56,429 nt of DNA from Gammaproteobacteria bacterium (GCA_030148485.1 JASBTJ010000043.1:1-56429); one strand, 5' to 3'. Positions 44,807 through 55,384 are shown, counted from the stretch's first letter. Notes: generated by a model not told the origin, from the sequence alone. Numbers and translations are program-made.

Positions 44807-44998
44807 CTACCGGCTACGCCGCCATACCAGACCGACCAACACGCCGGCGATAAACAGCAAGGGCAGCAATAACACCCGGGACATGGACACCGTCCAGAAC
44901 AGGAAGCGGATATCCACCACCTCGGTGTTCTGCACCACCAGCACCGCCACCAAGGCGGCGATTGCAATGACGCTGTAGAACTTCGGTCCGCGTGTCAT
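44807..44998 (-). CDS. LapA-domain (DUF1049) small membrane protein
   Basis: Protein of 63 aa with two membrane helices (YSVIAIAALVAVLVVQNTEVVDIRFLFWTVSMSRVLLLPLLFIAGVLVGLVW) and a basic end. The segment QNTEVVDIRFLFW is the DUF1049 hallmark shared with lipopolysaccharide assembly protein LapA. It lies 8 bp after the MerR gene on the same strand. Not to be confused with the LapA adhesin of the LapD/LapG system. Confidence 0.85.
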   Translation of the reverse strand: MTRGPKFYSVIAIAALVAVLVVQNTEVVDIRFLFWTVSMSRVLLLPLLFIAGVLVGLVWRRSR

Positions 44999-45006
44999 TT
45001 CTCCCC

Positions 45007-45408
45007 CTACTCGTCACTCAACGCCTGCACCAACGGGCAAGACCTGTCGTCCGGGTTGTCGTGACAAGCGGCCAGGGCGGCCTCCAACGCAGCGGCCATT
45101 TTCGCCAGATCGCGCTGCTTGTCCCGGATCAACGCCAGCTTATGTTCCGCCAGTGCCTGGGTCTGGCCGCAACAACCGTCGCCCAAGGCCAGCAGATTGC
45201 GAATCTCGGCGAGCGTGAACCCCAGCCCCTTGGCACGCTGAATGAAGTGCAACCGGGCATGCACATCCGCCGTATAGCGCCGATAACCGTGCGGGGGCTT
45301 AGGCGGCTCGACAATCAAGCCCTCGCGCTGGTAATACCGGATGGTCTCCACGCCCACGCCCGCAGACTTGGCAAGCTGACCGATTGTCAGATCGTCGCCG
45401 GACATCAT
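45007..45408 (-). CDS. MerR-family metal-responsive regulator
   Basis: Protein of 133 aa: N-terminal HTH (LTIGQLAKSAGVGVETIRYYQREGLI, HGYRRYTADVHARLHFIQRAKGLGFTLAEIRNLLAL), a dimer helix, and a C-terminal metal-type region with cysteines in GDGCCGQTQ and CHDNPDDRSCPLVQAL. This is the pattern of MerR/ZntR-like heavy-metal sensors. No metal transporter is adjacent. ATG 45408 (or the next ATG, 45405) was chosen; the longer frame overlaps tcdA. Confidence 0.88.
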   Translation of the reverse strand: MMSGDDLTIGQLAKSAGVGVETIRYYQREGLIVEPPKPPHGYRRYTADVHARLHFIQRAKGLGFTLAEIRNLLALGDGCCGQTQALAEHKLALIRDKQRDLAKMAAALEAALAACHDNPDDRSCPLVQALSDE

Positions 45409-45553
45409 GCTGGCCGGATGTTGGGGCGTAACAGACGCACGATTGTCTCGCCGCGCCGGTGCGGCGACGCCACCGCCAGGCACGGCAAGGTTCGAGCAGG
45501 GAAGCGGGCACCCATGTGGCCTCCGGGAATCGGCGAGGGGGAGATCGATCCCA

Positions 45554-46339
45554 TCATGGTTGATCGGTGTTGTCATCCCCGGGCTTGCCGCCGGCCAACT
45601 TGCCGAGCAGGTGCCCGACCCCGAACAGACCGAAACTGGCGGTCACATGGGTCGCGGCACCAAAGCCCGCGCAGTTCAGCCCGCTGGTGGCGTCGCACCG
45701 GGACACATCGACCGGCCGGCGCAGCGCCTCGGTGGAATAGACGGCCGGCACGTCGAACCGCCGCTTCGGGTTACGGCTGAACCCGAAATCGGTGCGCAGC
45801 AACTTGCGGGTTTTCGCCAGCAACGGATCCTGTTCGGTACGCGATAGATCGCCGATGCGGATACGACCGGGATCGGTCTGCCCGCCGGCGCCACCCATGG
45901 TCAGTATGCGCAGCTTGCGCCGTCGACAATGGGCGATCAACGCCGCTTTGACCCGGTAGCTGTCGATACAGTCGAGCACCCAGTCCATATCGTCGCGGAG
46001 CAGGGCGTCAAGGTTGTCGGCAGTGATGAAATCCTCCACGCAGACCACCCGGCAGCCCGGGTTGATCCCGGCGACCCGCTCGGCCAGGACAGTGACCTTC
46101 GCCTGACCGAGGGTGGCATCCAGGGCCGGCAGCTGGCGGTTGATGTTCGACAACGCCACATGGTCCATGTCGATCAAGGTCAACCGGCCGACGGCACTGC
46201 GCGCCAGCGCCTCCACCGCCCAGGAGCCGACACCGCCGACACCGATCACGCAGACATGGGCATCCTGCAGACGCGCCAGTCCGGCTTGACCGTAGAGTCG
46301 GGCGATGCCGCCAAAGCGGCGCGCGCTGTCCTGATGCAT
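45554..46339 (-). CDS. tcdA: tRNA t6A dehydratase TcdA
   Basis: Protein of 261 aa of the E1-like family: MHQDSARRFGGIARLYGQAGLARLQDAHVCVIGVGGVGSWAVEALARSAVGRLTLIDMDHVALSNINRQ has the ATP loop GVGGVG and the DMD motif. It makes cyclic t6A at tRNA A37. MtaB in this window acts on the same nucleotide. ATG 46339. Confidence 0.94.
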   Translation of the reverse strand: MHQDSARRFGGIARLYGQAGLARLQDAHVCVIGVGGVGSWAVEALARSAVGRLTLIDMDHVALSNINRQLPALDATLGQAKVTVLAERVAGINPGCRVVCVEDFITADNLDALLRDDMDWVLDCIDSYRVKAALIAHCRRRKLRILTMGGAGGQTDPGRIRIGDLSRTEQDPLLAKTRKLLRTDFGFSRNPKRRFDVPAVYSTEALRRPVDVSRCDATSGLNCAGFGAATHVTASFGLFGVGHLLGKLAGGKPGDDNTDQP

Positions 46340-46533
46340 GGTGCTTCACGTGTCCCACAAGAATCCCGCGCCAGTATATCGGGCCGCGGCGATGGCCGCC
46401 GAAATGAGCGGACTGTGCGCGAGCACACATTGACGGTTGAGCAACAGTGACGGACTTCAAGGCCGGCGGCCACAGTCGATCTATGCTTTGCATTCCCATT
46501 TACGGGAAGCACACAGCTAAAAGGAGAATCGAC

Positions 46534-46869
46534 ATGAATGGACTGAAAACCACCCGCGCCCTCGGCCTGGCCCTGCTGTTCGCCATGGGCGGCGCCTACG
46601 CCGAAGAGTACATCTACGGACAGGAACTGATGACCGACCAGGAAATCGCCGACTACCGCGAGACCCTGCAAAGTCTGAAAACCGAGGAAGCCCGCGAGGC
46701 CTACCGGATGGCGCACAACGAGCGCATGGAACAGCGGGCCGAGGAAAAGGGCATCGAACTGCCCAGCGAGGCCACCGCGGCCGGGCGTCGCAGCGGCGCC
46801 CCTGCTTCCGACATGATGCAACAGGATCACATGGGCCGCAGCATGCCGTCGCAGGACTCACAGGACTGA
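46534..46869 (+). CDS. Small secreted protein, copy 1 of a tandem pair
   Basis: Protein of 111 aa: signal peptide (TRALGLALLFAMGGAYA), then EEYIYGQELMTDQEIADYRETLQSLKTEEAREAYRMAHNERMEQRAEEKGIELP and a Ser/Met-rich end (DMMQQDHMGRSMPSQDS). The repeated pattern of E-R/H-M-x-Q/R-RA resembles a family of periplasmic proteins with RMxxRA motifs of unknown role. ATG 46534 after AAAGGAGAA. Clearly homologous to the next gene. Confidence 0.75.
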   Translation: MNGLKTTRALGLALLFAMGGAYAEEYIYGQELMTDQEIADYRETLQSLKTEEAREAYRMAHNERMEQRAEEKGIELPSEATAAGRRSGAPASDMMQQDHMGRSMPSQDSQD

Positions 46870-46906
46870 GCAACAACCCGCGGCATGCTGCCGCAGGCAG
46901 GTCCAC

Positions 46907-46932
46907 AGCCGGCTCTTTCGAGCCGGCTTTTT
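46907..46932 (+). terminator. Intrinsic terminator after the first secreted protein
   Basis: AGCCGGCT-(CTTTCG)-AGCCGGCT stem followed by TTTTTCG, 38 bp after the stop. It separates the two paralogues, so each has its own transcript. Confidence 0.85.
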
Positions 46933-47031
46933 CGTCGGCGACCGTCGTGAAAGGTGACGTACTTCAAGTATATCGTCCAGGCGACACCTATCCTTGCCTA
47001 CCCGGGGCATAGCCAACACAGAAGTAGGGAC

Positions 47032-47373
47032 ATGAAGGGAACGTCAATCATCGTTGCCACCGTCTTGACGGTAATGCTTGGCGCCGCCGGCGCCGAGGAA
47101 TACGTCTACGGGCGTGAGCTGATGAGCGATCAGGAGCTGGCCGAGCATCGCGCCAAATTACACAGCCTGAAGACCGACGAGGAGCGCGAGGCCTACCGGA
47201 TGGCGCATCACGAACGCATGGAGCAACGCGCTCAGGAGCAAGGCATACAGCTCCCCGACGAGGCGCCGGCCGCCGGACGGCCGAGTGACGCCGGCATGGG
47301 AAGAGACCACGGCAATATGCCGGGTGCCATGCCAGGCAAACCCATGCAGCGGGGAAGCGGTGACGAGCGCTGA
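47032..47373 (+). CDS. Small secreted protein, copy 2 of a tandem pair
   Basis: Protein of 113 aa: signal peptide (TSIIVATVLTVMLGAAGA), then EEYVYGRELMSDQELAEHRAKLHSLKTDEEREAYRMAHHERMEQRAQEQGIQLP, aligned without gaps to copy 1 over more than 50 residues, and a tail rich in Met, Gly and His. ATG 47032 after GTAGGGAC. The His and Met in the tail would allow metal binding, but that is speculation. Confidence 0.72.
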   Translation: MKGTSIIVATVLTVMLGAAGAEEYVYGRELMSDQELAEHRAKLHSLKTDEEREAYRMAHHERMEQRAQEQGIQLPDEAPAAGRPSDAGMGRDHGNMPGAMPGKPMQRGSGDER

Positions 47374-47399
47374 CCCACGACGCGGCCATCCCACAGACG

Positions 47400-47427
47400 A
47401 AAAAGCCGGCCTGATGGCCGGCTTTTT
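47400..47427. terminator. Bidirectional terminator between the secreted-protein gene and ilvD
   Basis: AAAAAGCCGGCC-(TGAT)-GGCCGGCTTTTT: A-run, stem and T-run on both strands. It serves the plus-strand gene and the convergent ilvD. Confidence 0.85.
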
Positions 47428-47456
47428 ATCGAACTGCGTGGCATAGCCGGCGCCGG

Positions 47457-49313
47457 TCAGGACTTTTTCAACTGTTCCAGATCGCGTACCGCCCCTTTGG
47501 CCGCCGACGTGGTGAGGGCCGCATAGGCCTGCAATGCCAGCGACACCGGTCGCTCACGATCCACCGGCTTCCAGCCCGCGTCCGCTTTGGCGTCCATGGC
47601 CTCGCGGCGTGCCGCCAGCACGGCATCGTCCACCGCCAGATGGATCTTGCGGTTGGGGATGTCGATCTCGATCCGGTCGCCCTCTTCCACCAGCCCGATG
47701 GCACCGCCTTCGGCGGCCTCCGGCGAGCAGTGCCCGATAGACAAACCCGAGGTGCCGCCGGAGAAGCGCCCGTCGGTAATCAAGGCGCACGCCTTGCCCA
47801 GCCCCTTGGACTTTAGATAGCTGGTCGGATAAAGCATCTCCTGCATGCCCGGCCCGCCCTTGGGACCTTCGTAGCGGATCACCACCACATCGCCGGCCTT
47901 GATCTGGTCGCCCAGGATCGCCGCCACCGTGTCGTCCTGCGACTCGAAAATGCGCGCCGGGCCGGAGAAGGTCAGGATGGATTCGTCCACGCCAGCCGTC
48001 TTGACGATGCAGCCCTGCTCCGCAATGTTGCCGAACAGCACCGCCAAGCCGCCGTCCTTCGAGTAGGCGTGCTCGATATCCCGGATACAGCCGCCCTCGC
48101 GGTCCAGATCCAACGACGGCCATTGCGCCGACTGACTGAAGGCCACCTGGGTGGGGATCCCGCCGGGACCGGCGAGGAAACGGGTCTGCACCTGCTCGGC
48201 CTCGCTTGCCGTCACGTCCCACCGGGCCAGGGCATCGGCCATGGTCGGGCTGTGTACGGTAGGGCAATCGGCATGGATCAGGCCACCGCGGTTGAGTTCG
48301 GCAAGGATCGCCAGCACGCCGCCAGCGCGATGCACGTCTTCCATGTTATATTTCTGGGTCGCCGGCGCCACCTTGCACAGGTTCGGCACCTTGCGGCTCA
48401 TGCGGTCGATGTCGGTCATGGTGAAATCGACCCCGGCCTCATGGGCGGCGGCCAGCAGGTGCAGCACGGTGTTGGTGGAACCGCCCATGGCGATATCCAG
48501 CGCCATGGCATTCTCAAAGGCCTCGAAGGTGGCGATGCTGCGCGGCAGCACGCTCGCGTCGTCCTGCTCGTAATACCGCTTGGCCAGTTCGACCACCAGT
48601 CGGCCGGCTTCGAGGAACAGATTCTCCCGTTCCGCGTGGGTCGCCAGCAACGAGCCGTTGCCCGGCAACGACAAGCCCAGGGCCTCGGTCAGGCAGTTCA
48701 TGGAGTTGGCGGTGAACATGCCGGAACAGGAGCCGCAGGTGGGACAGGCCGAGCGCTCGATGGCGGCCACCGCCGCGTCACTTTCGTGGGGATCCGCGGC
48801 GGACACCATGGCATCCACCAGGTCGAGCTTCAGATCACCTTTGCCGGCCAGTTGCACCTTGCCTGCCTCCATCGGGCCACCGGACACGAACACCACCGGG
48901 ATGTTCAGGCGCATGGCCGCCATCAACATGCCCGGGGTGATCTTGTCGCAGTTGGAGATACAGACCAGGGCGTCGGCACAGTGCGCATTGCACATGTACT
49001 CCACCGAATCGGCGATCAGATCGCGGCTGGGCAACGAGTACAGCATGCCGCCATGTCCCATGGCGATGCCGTCGTCCACCGCGATGGTATTGAATTCCTT
49101 CGCCACGCCGCCGGCCTTTTCGATCTCGCGTGCCACCAACTGGCCCATGTCCTTCAGATGCACGTGACCGGGCACGAACTGGGTGAAGGAATTGGCCACC
49201 GCGATGATGGGCTTTTCGAAATCGCCGTCCTTCATGCCGGTGGCGCGCCACAGGGCGCGCGCGCCGGCCATGTTGCGGCCGTGGGTGGTGGTGCGGGAAC
49301 GATATGCGGGCAT
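47457..49313 (-). CDS. ilvD: Dihydroxy-acid dehydratase
   Basis: Iron-sulfur enzyme of 618 aa (E. coli 616): cluster cysteines in [13 protein letters not shown] and [18 protein letters not shown], and the C-terminal [23 protein letters not shown]. It dehydrates dihydroxy-acids in branched-chain amino acid synthesis, downstream of IlvI/IlvC. ATG 49313. Confidence 0.97.
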   Translation of the reverse strand: MPAYRSRTTTHGRNMAGARALWRATGMKDGDFEKPIIAVANSFTQFVPGHVHLKDMGQLVAREIEKAGGVAKEFNTIAVDDGIAMGHGGMLYSLPSRDLIADSVEYMCNAHCADALVCISNCDKITPGMLMAAMRLNIPVVFVSGGPMEAGKVQLAGKGDLKLDLVDAMVSAADPHESDAAVAAIERSACPTCGSCSGMFTANSMNCLTEALGLSLPGNGSLLATHAERENLFLEAGRLVVELAKRYYEQDDASVLPRSIATFEAFENAMALDIAMGGSTNTVLHLLAAAHEAGVDFTMTDIDRMSRKVPNLCKVAPATQKYNMEDVHRAGGVLAILAELNRGGLIHADCPTVHSPTMADALARWDVTASEAEQVQTRFLAGPGGIPTQVAFSQSAQWPSLDLDREGGCIRDIEHAYSKDGGLAVLFGNIAEQGCIVKTAGVDESILTFSGPARIFESQDDTVAAILGDQIKAGDVVVIRYEGPKGGPGMQEMLYPTSYLKSKGLGKACALITDGRFSGGTSGLSIGHCSPEAAEGGAIGLVEEGDRIEIDIPNRKIHLAVDDAVLAARREAMDAKADAGWKPVDRERPVSLALQAYAALTTSAAKGAVRDLEQLKKS

Positions 49314-49412
49314 GGAACTACCGGCTCCGAATGAGGGCGTGCGTGATCTTGGGCGTCAAGGAACCAAGAATATCCGAATACCCACCCCCCACACCACCGC
49401 GCTTTATGCGGT

Positions 49413-50495
49413 TTAGCCTCGCGCCTGTCGATAATCCAGACGCCAGATCCGCCCGGCCGCGTCGTCGGAAATCAGTACCGACCCATCCGGCAGCTGCAGC
49501 AGATCCACCGGTCGCCCCTGCACCCGACCGGAGGCTTCCAACCAGCCGGTAACCAACGCCTCGTAACCGATCGCCTTGTTGCCGGACAAACGCACCAGGC
49601 TGATGCGATACCCCACCGGCGTACTGCGATTCCACGAGCCGTGCTCGGCGATCAGGATCTGCCCTCGATACGGGGTAGGGAAGCGCTCGCCGGTGTAGAA
49701 GATCAGCCCCAGGGCGGCGACATGGGCGTCCAGACGCTGGACCGGCGGCTCGAAGGCCGCACAGCGGCGCCGCGCGCCGAACTCGGGATCGGCGATATCG
49801 CCGCCATGACAGAAGGGAAAGCCGAAGTGCTGTCCCACGCCGTCGGCACGATTCAGCTCGTCCGGCGGCAAATCGTCGCCCATCCAGTCGCGGCCGTTGT
49901 CGGTGAACCACAGGCGGCCATCGTGCGGCGCGAAGGCCAGCCCCACACTGTTGCGCACCCCCATCGCATAGGGTTCGAACGCGGAACCGTCCGGCAACAT
50001 CCGCCAGATGGCGCCAAAATCACCCGGATCGCACACGTTGCACGGCGCCCCAAGACTGATATACAGACGGTCGTCCGGTCCAAATGCGATATCGCGCCAG
50101 CCATGATGACGATACGCGGTGAGGCTGCGAACGGGCACCGGGTCCGGCGGCGCGTCAAGCCGCGCCTCGATGTCGTCGTAGCGCAGCACCCCGCCGCTGG
50201 CCGCAACATACAAGGCGCCCTGGCGTACCGCGACCCCGGTGGGCATGTCCAGCCCCTCGGCCAGGGTCCAGCGCTTGTCCGCGCGTCCGTCGCCGTTCGT
50301 GTCACGCAGCGCGAATACCCGCCCGTCGGTGCGGCTGCCGACGAACACCGTGCCCCGTTCACCCAGCGCCAGGGCCCGGGCGTTCGGCACCTCGGCCCAG
50401 GCGGTCACGGTAAAACCCGGCGGCAGCTGCCAAGCCGGCTCGGCGGCAGCGCCGGCCGTGAACATGAAAATGACGAACGTCCGACAAATAACCAT
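49413..50495 (-). CDS. PQQ-type soluble sugar dehydrogenase family protein
   Basis: Protein of about 360 aa: signal peptide (VICRTFVIFMFTAGAAA), then a six-blade beta-propeller of the glucose/sorbosone dehydrogenase type (LPPGFTVTAWAEVPNARALALGERGTVFVGSRTDGRVFAL, MGVRNSVGLAFAPHDGRLWFTDNGRDWMGDD). The family oxidises aldoses with PQQ in the periplasm; no PQQ genes are seen here. The start is uncertain (ATG 50495, 50510 or 50531), because a dyad lies over this region. Divergent from a TetR gene. Confidence 0.87.
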   Translation of the reverse strand: MVICRTFVIFMFTAGAAAEPAWQLPPGFTVTAWAEVPNARALALGERGTVFVGSRTDGRVFALRDTNGDGRADKRWTLAEGLDMPTGVAVRQGALYVAASGGVLRYDDIEARLDAPPDPVPVRSLTAYRHHGWRDIAFGPDDRLYISLGAPCNVCDPGDFGAIWRMLPDGSAFEPYAMGVRNSVGLAFAPHDGRLWFTDNGRDWMGDDLPPDELNRADGVGQHFGFPFCHGGDIADPEFGARRRCAAFEPPVQRLDAHVAALGLIFYTGERFPTPYRGQILIAEHGSWNRSTPVGYRISLVRLSGNKAIGYEALVTGWLEASGRVQGRPVDLLQLPDGSVLISDDAAGRIWRLDYRQARG

Positions 50496-50519
50496 GGACA
50501 AATCGGACATAAGTCCTAT
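50479..50519. promoter_or_regulatory. Inverted repeats between the divergent sugar dehydrogenase and TetR genes
   Basis: GTCCGA (50479) pairs with TCGGAC (50503), and GGAC-ATAA-GTCC lies just after (50505-50516). Overlapping dyads in a short divergent promoter suggest operator(s) for the TetR at 50552 that would control both genes. Confidence 0.4.
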
Positions 50520-50551
50520 ATTAGCCATCACACCTCCGCACAGCGACCGTC

Positions 50552-51139
50552 ATGCCGAAGAAAAGCGAACGTACCCGCAGCAAGATCGTAGAAGCCGCCA
50601 ACCACCTGTTCTACCGCAAGGGCTACAACCGCACCTCGTTCAGTGACGTGGTCGACGCCGCCGGCGTCCCAAGAGGCAATATCTATTACTACTTCAAGAC
50701 CAAGGACGACATCCTCAAGGCGACCGTGGCATACCGACTGGGCCGGATCGCCAACATGCTCGACACCTGGTCCGGCAGCTTCCGCACCCCGCAGGAACGC
50801 ATCAAGCGGTTTCTGGAGATCCTGCCCAACAGCGCGACATCCCTGTCCCGCTACGGCTGCCCCATGGGCAGTCTGAACATGGAACTGGGCAAGGACCAGC
50901 CGGAGCTCAAGACCGAGGCCCGACAGATGTTCGAACTGTTCGAAGGCTGGCTGGCGGACCAGTTCGCCGAACTCGGCTACGCGGGCCGGGCACGGGAACT
51001 GGCGTTACGCACGCTGGCCCAAGGTCAGGGCATCACCATGATCACCCATGTCTACAATGACACCGCCTTCCTGGCACGCGAGACGGCCCGCCTGGAACGT
51101 TGGATCGACCGCCTGGCCGCCGGCGACGACAGCGAGTAA
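50552..51139 (+). CDS. TetR-family regulator
   Basis: Protein of 195 aa: HTH (RSKIVEAANHLFYRKGYNRTSFSDVVDAAGVPRGNIYYYFKTKDDIL) and a C-terminal domain with YGCPMGSLNMEL. It aligns well with the TetR at 31107 over most of its length, including the Cys of GCPxGxL. ATG 50552. It ends 3 bp before argE, so the two may share a transcript. Likely autoregulated at the adjacent dyads. Confidence 0.88.
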   Translation: MPKKSERTRSKIVEAANHLFYRKGYNRTSFSDVVDAAGVPRGNIYYYFKTKDDILKATVAYRLGRIANMLDTWSGSFRTPQERIKRFLEILPNSATSLSRYGCPMGSLNMELGKDQPELKTEARQMFELFEGWLADQFAELGYAGRARELALRTLAQGQGITMITHVYNDTAFLARETARLERWIDRLAAGDDSE

Positions 51140-51142
51140 GCC

Positions 51143-52288
51143 ATGAGCACCCCCAAGATGCTGGACATGATGGGCCAGCTCATCGCCGCGCCCTCGGTCA
51201 GCAGCGTCAGCCCCGAATGGGATCAGACCAATGCCGCGGTGGTGGACCGGCTGGCGAACTGGTGCGAGGACGCCGGCTTCACCGTCGAGCGGCTGCCGAT
51301 CCCCGGCTATCCGGGCAAATTCAATCTGGTCGCCACCGCGGGTACGGGACCGGACGGTCTGGTGTTGGCCGGCCATACGGATACCGTGCCCTTCGATGGT
51401 CCGCTTTGGTCGTCGGACCCCTTCAAACTGACCGAGCGCGACGGGCGCCTATACGGCCTGGGCACCTCGGACATGAAGGGGTTTTTCGCCCTGATCCTGG
51501 AGGCCGTGCGGGACCTGGACCTGGCCAAACTGAAACACCCCCTGGTGCTGCTGGCGACGGCGGACGAGGAATCGTCGATGTGCGGCGCCAAGTGGCTGCT
51601 GGACGCCAATCGCCGGCTGGGTCGACACGCGGTGATCGGCTAACCCACCGGCAACCGCCCGATCCGCATGCACAAAGGCATTGCCATGGAGGCCATCCGC
51701 CTGACCGGCCAGGCGGGTCACTCCAGCGACCCCAGCCTGGGCAACAACGCCCTGGAAGGGATGCATCGGGTCATCGGCGAGCTGATGGCCTGGCGGGACG
51801 AGTTGCAGCAACGCTACCGCAATCCCTTGTTCGCCGTGGATGTGCCGACCCTCAACCTCGGCCATATCCATGGCGGCGACAACCCCAACCGCATCTGCGG
51901 CCACTGCGAACTGCACTTCGACATCCGTCCGCTGCCGGGCATGGCGCTGGATCAATTGCGCGGCGAACTGGACGGCCGGATGGGTCGCCTGCTGTCCGGC
52001 AGCGGCCTGAAGGTGGAGCGGTTCCCGCTGTTCGAAGGCATCCCCGCGATGGAGACCCCGGCGGCGGCCGACATCGTGCAGGTCGCCGAGCGACTCACCG
52101 GTCACAGCGCCGAAGCGGTGGCCTTCGGCACCGAGGGGCCGTATTTGAACGACCTGGGCATGCAGACCATCATCCTGGGGCCCGGCGACATCGACCAAGC
52201 CCACCAGCCGGACGAGTACCTGGCGCTGGACCGCCTGGCACCGTCGATCGCGCAGCTACGCGGCCTGATCCGCCACTTCTGCTATTGA
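51143..52288 (+). pseudogene. argE: argE (acetylornithine deacetylase) broken by one in-frame stop codon
   Basis: The full frame would give a protein of about 381 aa of the M20 metallopeptidase family. Zinc ligands of the first part are visible in LAGHTDTVPFDG, the GTSDMKG Asp and LATADEESS. At 51641 a TAA replaces codon 167 in the motif VIG-[E]-PTG. The next codons (PTGNRPIRMHKG) continue in frame, so the change is one base (GAA or GAG to a stop; for GAA a single G-to-T). The lost Glu is a metal ligand in the family. The second half (51668-52288) has its own ATG and carries the dimer domain and the last His (DIDQAHQPDEYL). It could be a real mutation or a sequencing error. Neighbour of argA. 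Confidence 0.9.
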
Positions 52289-52363
52289 CCGCAAGTCACT
52301 GGATGCCTGCGCATCACTGTTGTTACGATCCAGGATTCGCACCAGCAAAAGAACACCAAGACT

Positions 52364-53686
52364 GTGACCCAACAGGCCAAAAACGCCGACTTCGTGGACT
52401 GGTTTCGCCAGTCCTCGCCCTACATCCATGCCCATCGTGGCCGTACCTTCGTGTTGTGTTTCGGCGGCGAGGCCATCGCGGCGGACGCCTTCCCGAATCT
52501 GGTGCACGATATTGCCCTGCTGCACGGGCTGGGCATCCGGCTGATCCTGGTGCACGGCGCGCGACCGCAGATCGAGGAACGCCTGGCACTGCGCGGCGCA
52601 CAGATGCAGCTGGCGGAAGACGGCCTGCGGGTCACCGACGACGCGGCACTGGCCTGTGTCAAGGACGCTGCCGGCGCGGTGCGGGTGGAGCTGGAGGCCC
52701 TGCTGTCCATGGGCCTCGCCAATTCGCCCATGGCCGGGGCGCGTATCCGGGTCGCCTCGGGCAACTTCGTGACCGCGCGGCCGCTGGGGGTGATCGACGG
52801 GGTCGACTATCGCCACACCGGCGAGGTCCGACGGGTGGACACCACGGGCCTAACCCAACGCCTGGATGCCGGCGCCATTGCGCTGGTGCCGCCGCTGGGC
52901 TATTCGCCCACCGGCGAGGTGTTCAACCTGGCCGCCGCCGACGTCGCCACCGCCGTGGCGGAAGCGATCGGCGCCGACAAACTGATTTTCCTCTCCGAAC
53001 ACAAGGTGTCAGGCGGCCGCGGCAAGCTGCCCGGCAGCATGATCCCGTCCGAGGTCGACCGGCTGCTGGCACGGCGCAAGTCGTTGCCCGACGAGTTGTG
53101 TCGCATCCTGCGCAATGCCGCCGCCGGTTGTCGCGCCGGGATCGGTCGGGTACATCTCGTCGACCGTCACACCGACGGCGTATTGCTGGGGGAGCTGTTC
53201 ACCCGTGACGGCGCCGGCACCCTGGTCACCGCCGAGCCCTACGAGCACACCCGGGACGCGAAGATCGACGACGTGGGCGGGATCCTCGAACTGATCGCCC
53301 CGCTGGAGGCGGCCGGGGTGCTGGTTCCGCGTCCCCGGGAAGTGCTGGAAACCGAGATCGACCGCTTCACCGTGGTGGAGCGCGATGGCACGGTGATCGG
53401 CTGTGCGGCCCTGTACCCCTTCGAAAAGGAGGCCACGGGGGAACTGGCCTGCGTGGCGGTACACCCGGATTATCGCAACGGTGGCCGCGGCGACGCCCTG
53501 CTCGCCCACATGGAATCCCGCGCCAAGGCCGGCGGGCTGACCAGCTTGTTCGTGCTCACCACGCGTACCGCCCACTGGTTCCGGGAGCGCGGCTTTGCCA
53601 CCGCCAGCCCGGACGTGCTGCCGGGTCGGCGGCGGGACATGTACAACTGGCGGCGTGGCGCCAAGGTGTTCGTGAAACCCCTGTAG
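52364..53686 (+). CDS. argA: N-acetylglutamate synthase (ArgA)
   Basis: Protein of 440 aa (E. coli 443): an N-terminal amino-acid-kinase-like domain (AHRGRTFVLCFGGEAIAADAFPNLVHDIALLHGLGIRLILVHGARPQIEERL), which binds the feedback inhibitor arginine, and a C-terminal GNAT domain (CAALYPFEKEATGELACVAVHPDYRNGGRGDALLAHMESRAK) for acetyl transfer. It acetylates glutamate, the first step to arginine. GTG 52364; weak ribosome-binding site. It lies 75 bp after the broken argE. Confidence 0.96.
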   Translation: MTQQAKNADFVDWFRQSSPYIHAHRGRTFVLCFGGEAIAADAFPNLVHDIALLHGLGIRLILVHGARPQIEERLALRGAQMQLAEDGLRVTDDAALACVKDAAGAVRVELEALLSMGLANSPMAGARIRVASGNFVTARPLGVIDGVDYRHTGEVRRVDTTGLTQRLDAGAIALVPPLGYSPTGEVFNLAAADVATAVAEAIGADKLIFLSEHKVSGGRGKLPGSMIPSEVDRLLARRKSLPDELCRILRNAAAGCRAGIGRVHLVDRHTDGVLLGELFTRDGAGTLVTAEPYEHTRDAKIDDVGGILELIAPLEAAGVLVPRPREVLETEIDRFTVVERDGTVIGCAALYPFEKEATGELACVAVHPDYRNGGRGDALLAHMESRAKAGGLTSLFVLTTRTAHWFRERGFATASPDVLPGRRRDMYNWRRGAKVFVKPL

Positions 53687-53854
53687 CTCGCACCAATCTG
53701 GTGCGCAGCTGCCACCAGCGCGTGACCGTTTGCTGTGCAAAGTGCCCGCCCGCCGTAGGATCTCGGTTCCGGCACGACGGTTGCTTGGCTACACGCGCAG
53801 GGCTCGCAGCACCGTGTCGCGGCCCGATCCGTGTTCACCCGAGAGAGCGCAACC

Positions 53855-55072
<1,218 letters not shown>

Positions 55073-55185
55073 CCGAGGCCTCGCCTACGCCGCCCGCGAT
55101 GGGTGAATCCACGGCGTGCGAGGGGAGACCGCCGGGAATAAAAACCCGTCGTCCACCGTCTAACCAAGGCAACCCAAGGCTTTCG

Positions 55186-55352
55186 CTAGGGAACCTCATG
55201 CGAAACTCTGGGCCGAAGAGATGGGTGATCAGAATCCGGCAGTTTGAGGCGCAGATCGCGCGTAATAGCCTGCTATTACGCAGATTCGCAACGAATCAAG
55301 TGGTGGAGTCTGGCGCCCGGCTCGGGGTCCATGACTTTTTCAGCGGTTCCCC
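55186..55352. repeat. Mobile-element-like sequence upstream of soxY
   Basis: Starts CTAGGGAACCTC (55186) and ends GGTTCCCC (55345-55352), a short inverted repeat. It contains the perfect hairpin GCGTAATAGC-CT-GCTATTACGC near 55259. The 12-bp start equals the outer end of the tandem repeat at 30756. No coding capacity. It ends 32 bp before the soxY start, so it sits in the soxYZ leader or promoter region. It explains most of the 312-bp gap after glgC. Confidence 0.55.
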
Positions 55353-55384
55353 AGGCCTCGAACCACCACCTCAGAGGGACCACA

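Noticed and set aside
44807-44998. LapA-domain protein as the adhesin partner of LapD/LapG
   Set aside because: It is a 63-aa DUF1049 membrane protein of the lipopolysaccharide-assembly type; only the name is shared.
48069-49334. 421-codon frame opposite ilvD
   Set aside because: ilvD is complete and certain; the frame is its antisense shadow.
51641-51643. Selenocysteine or programmed recoding at the argE stop
   Set aside because: The codon is TAA, not TGA, and the residue expected is Glu; a simple mutation or error is enough.
51100-53208. Long plus-strand open frame of about 700 codons across argE and argA
   Set aside because: It is out of frame with both recognisable enzymes, has Arg/Gly/Pro-biased shadow composition and no domain.
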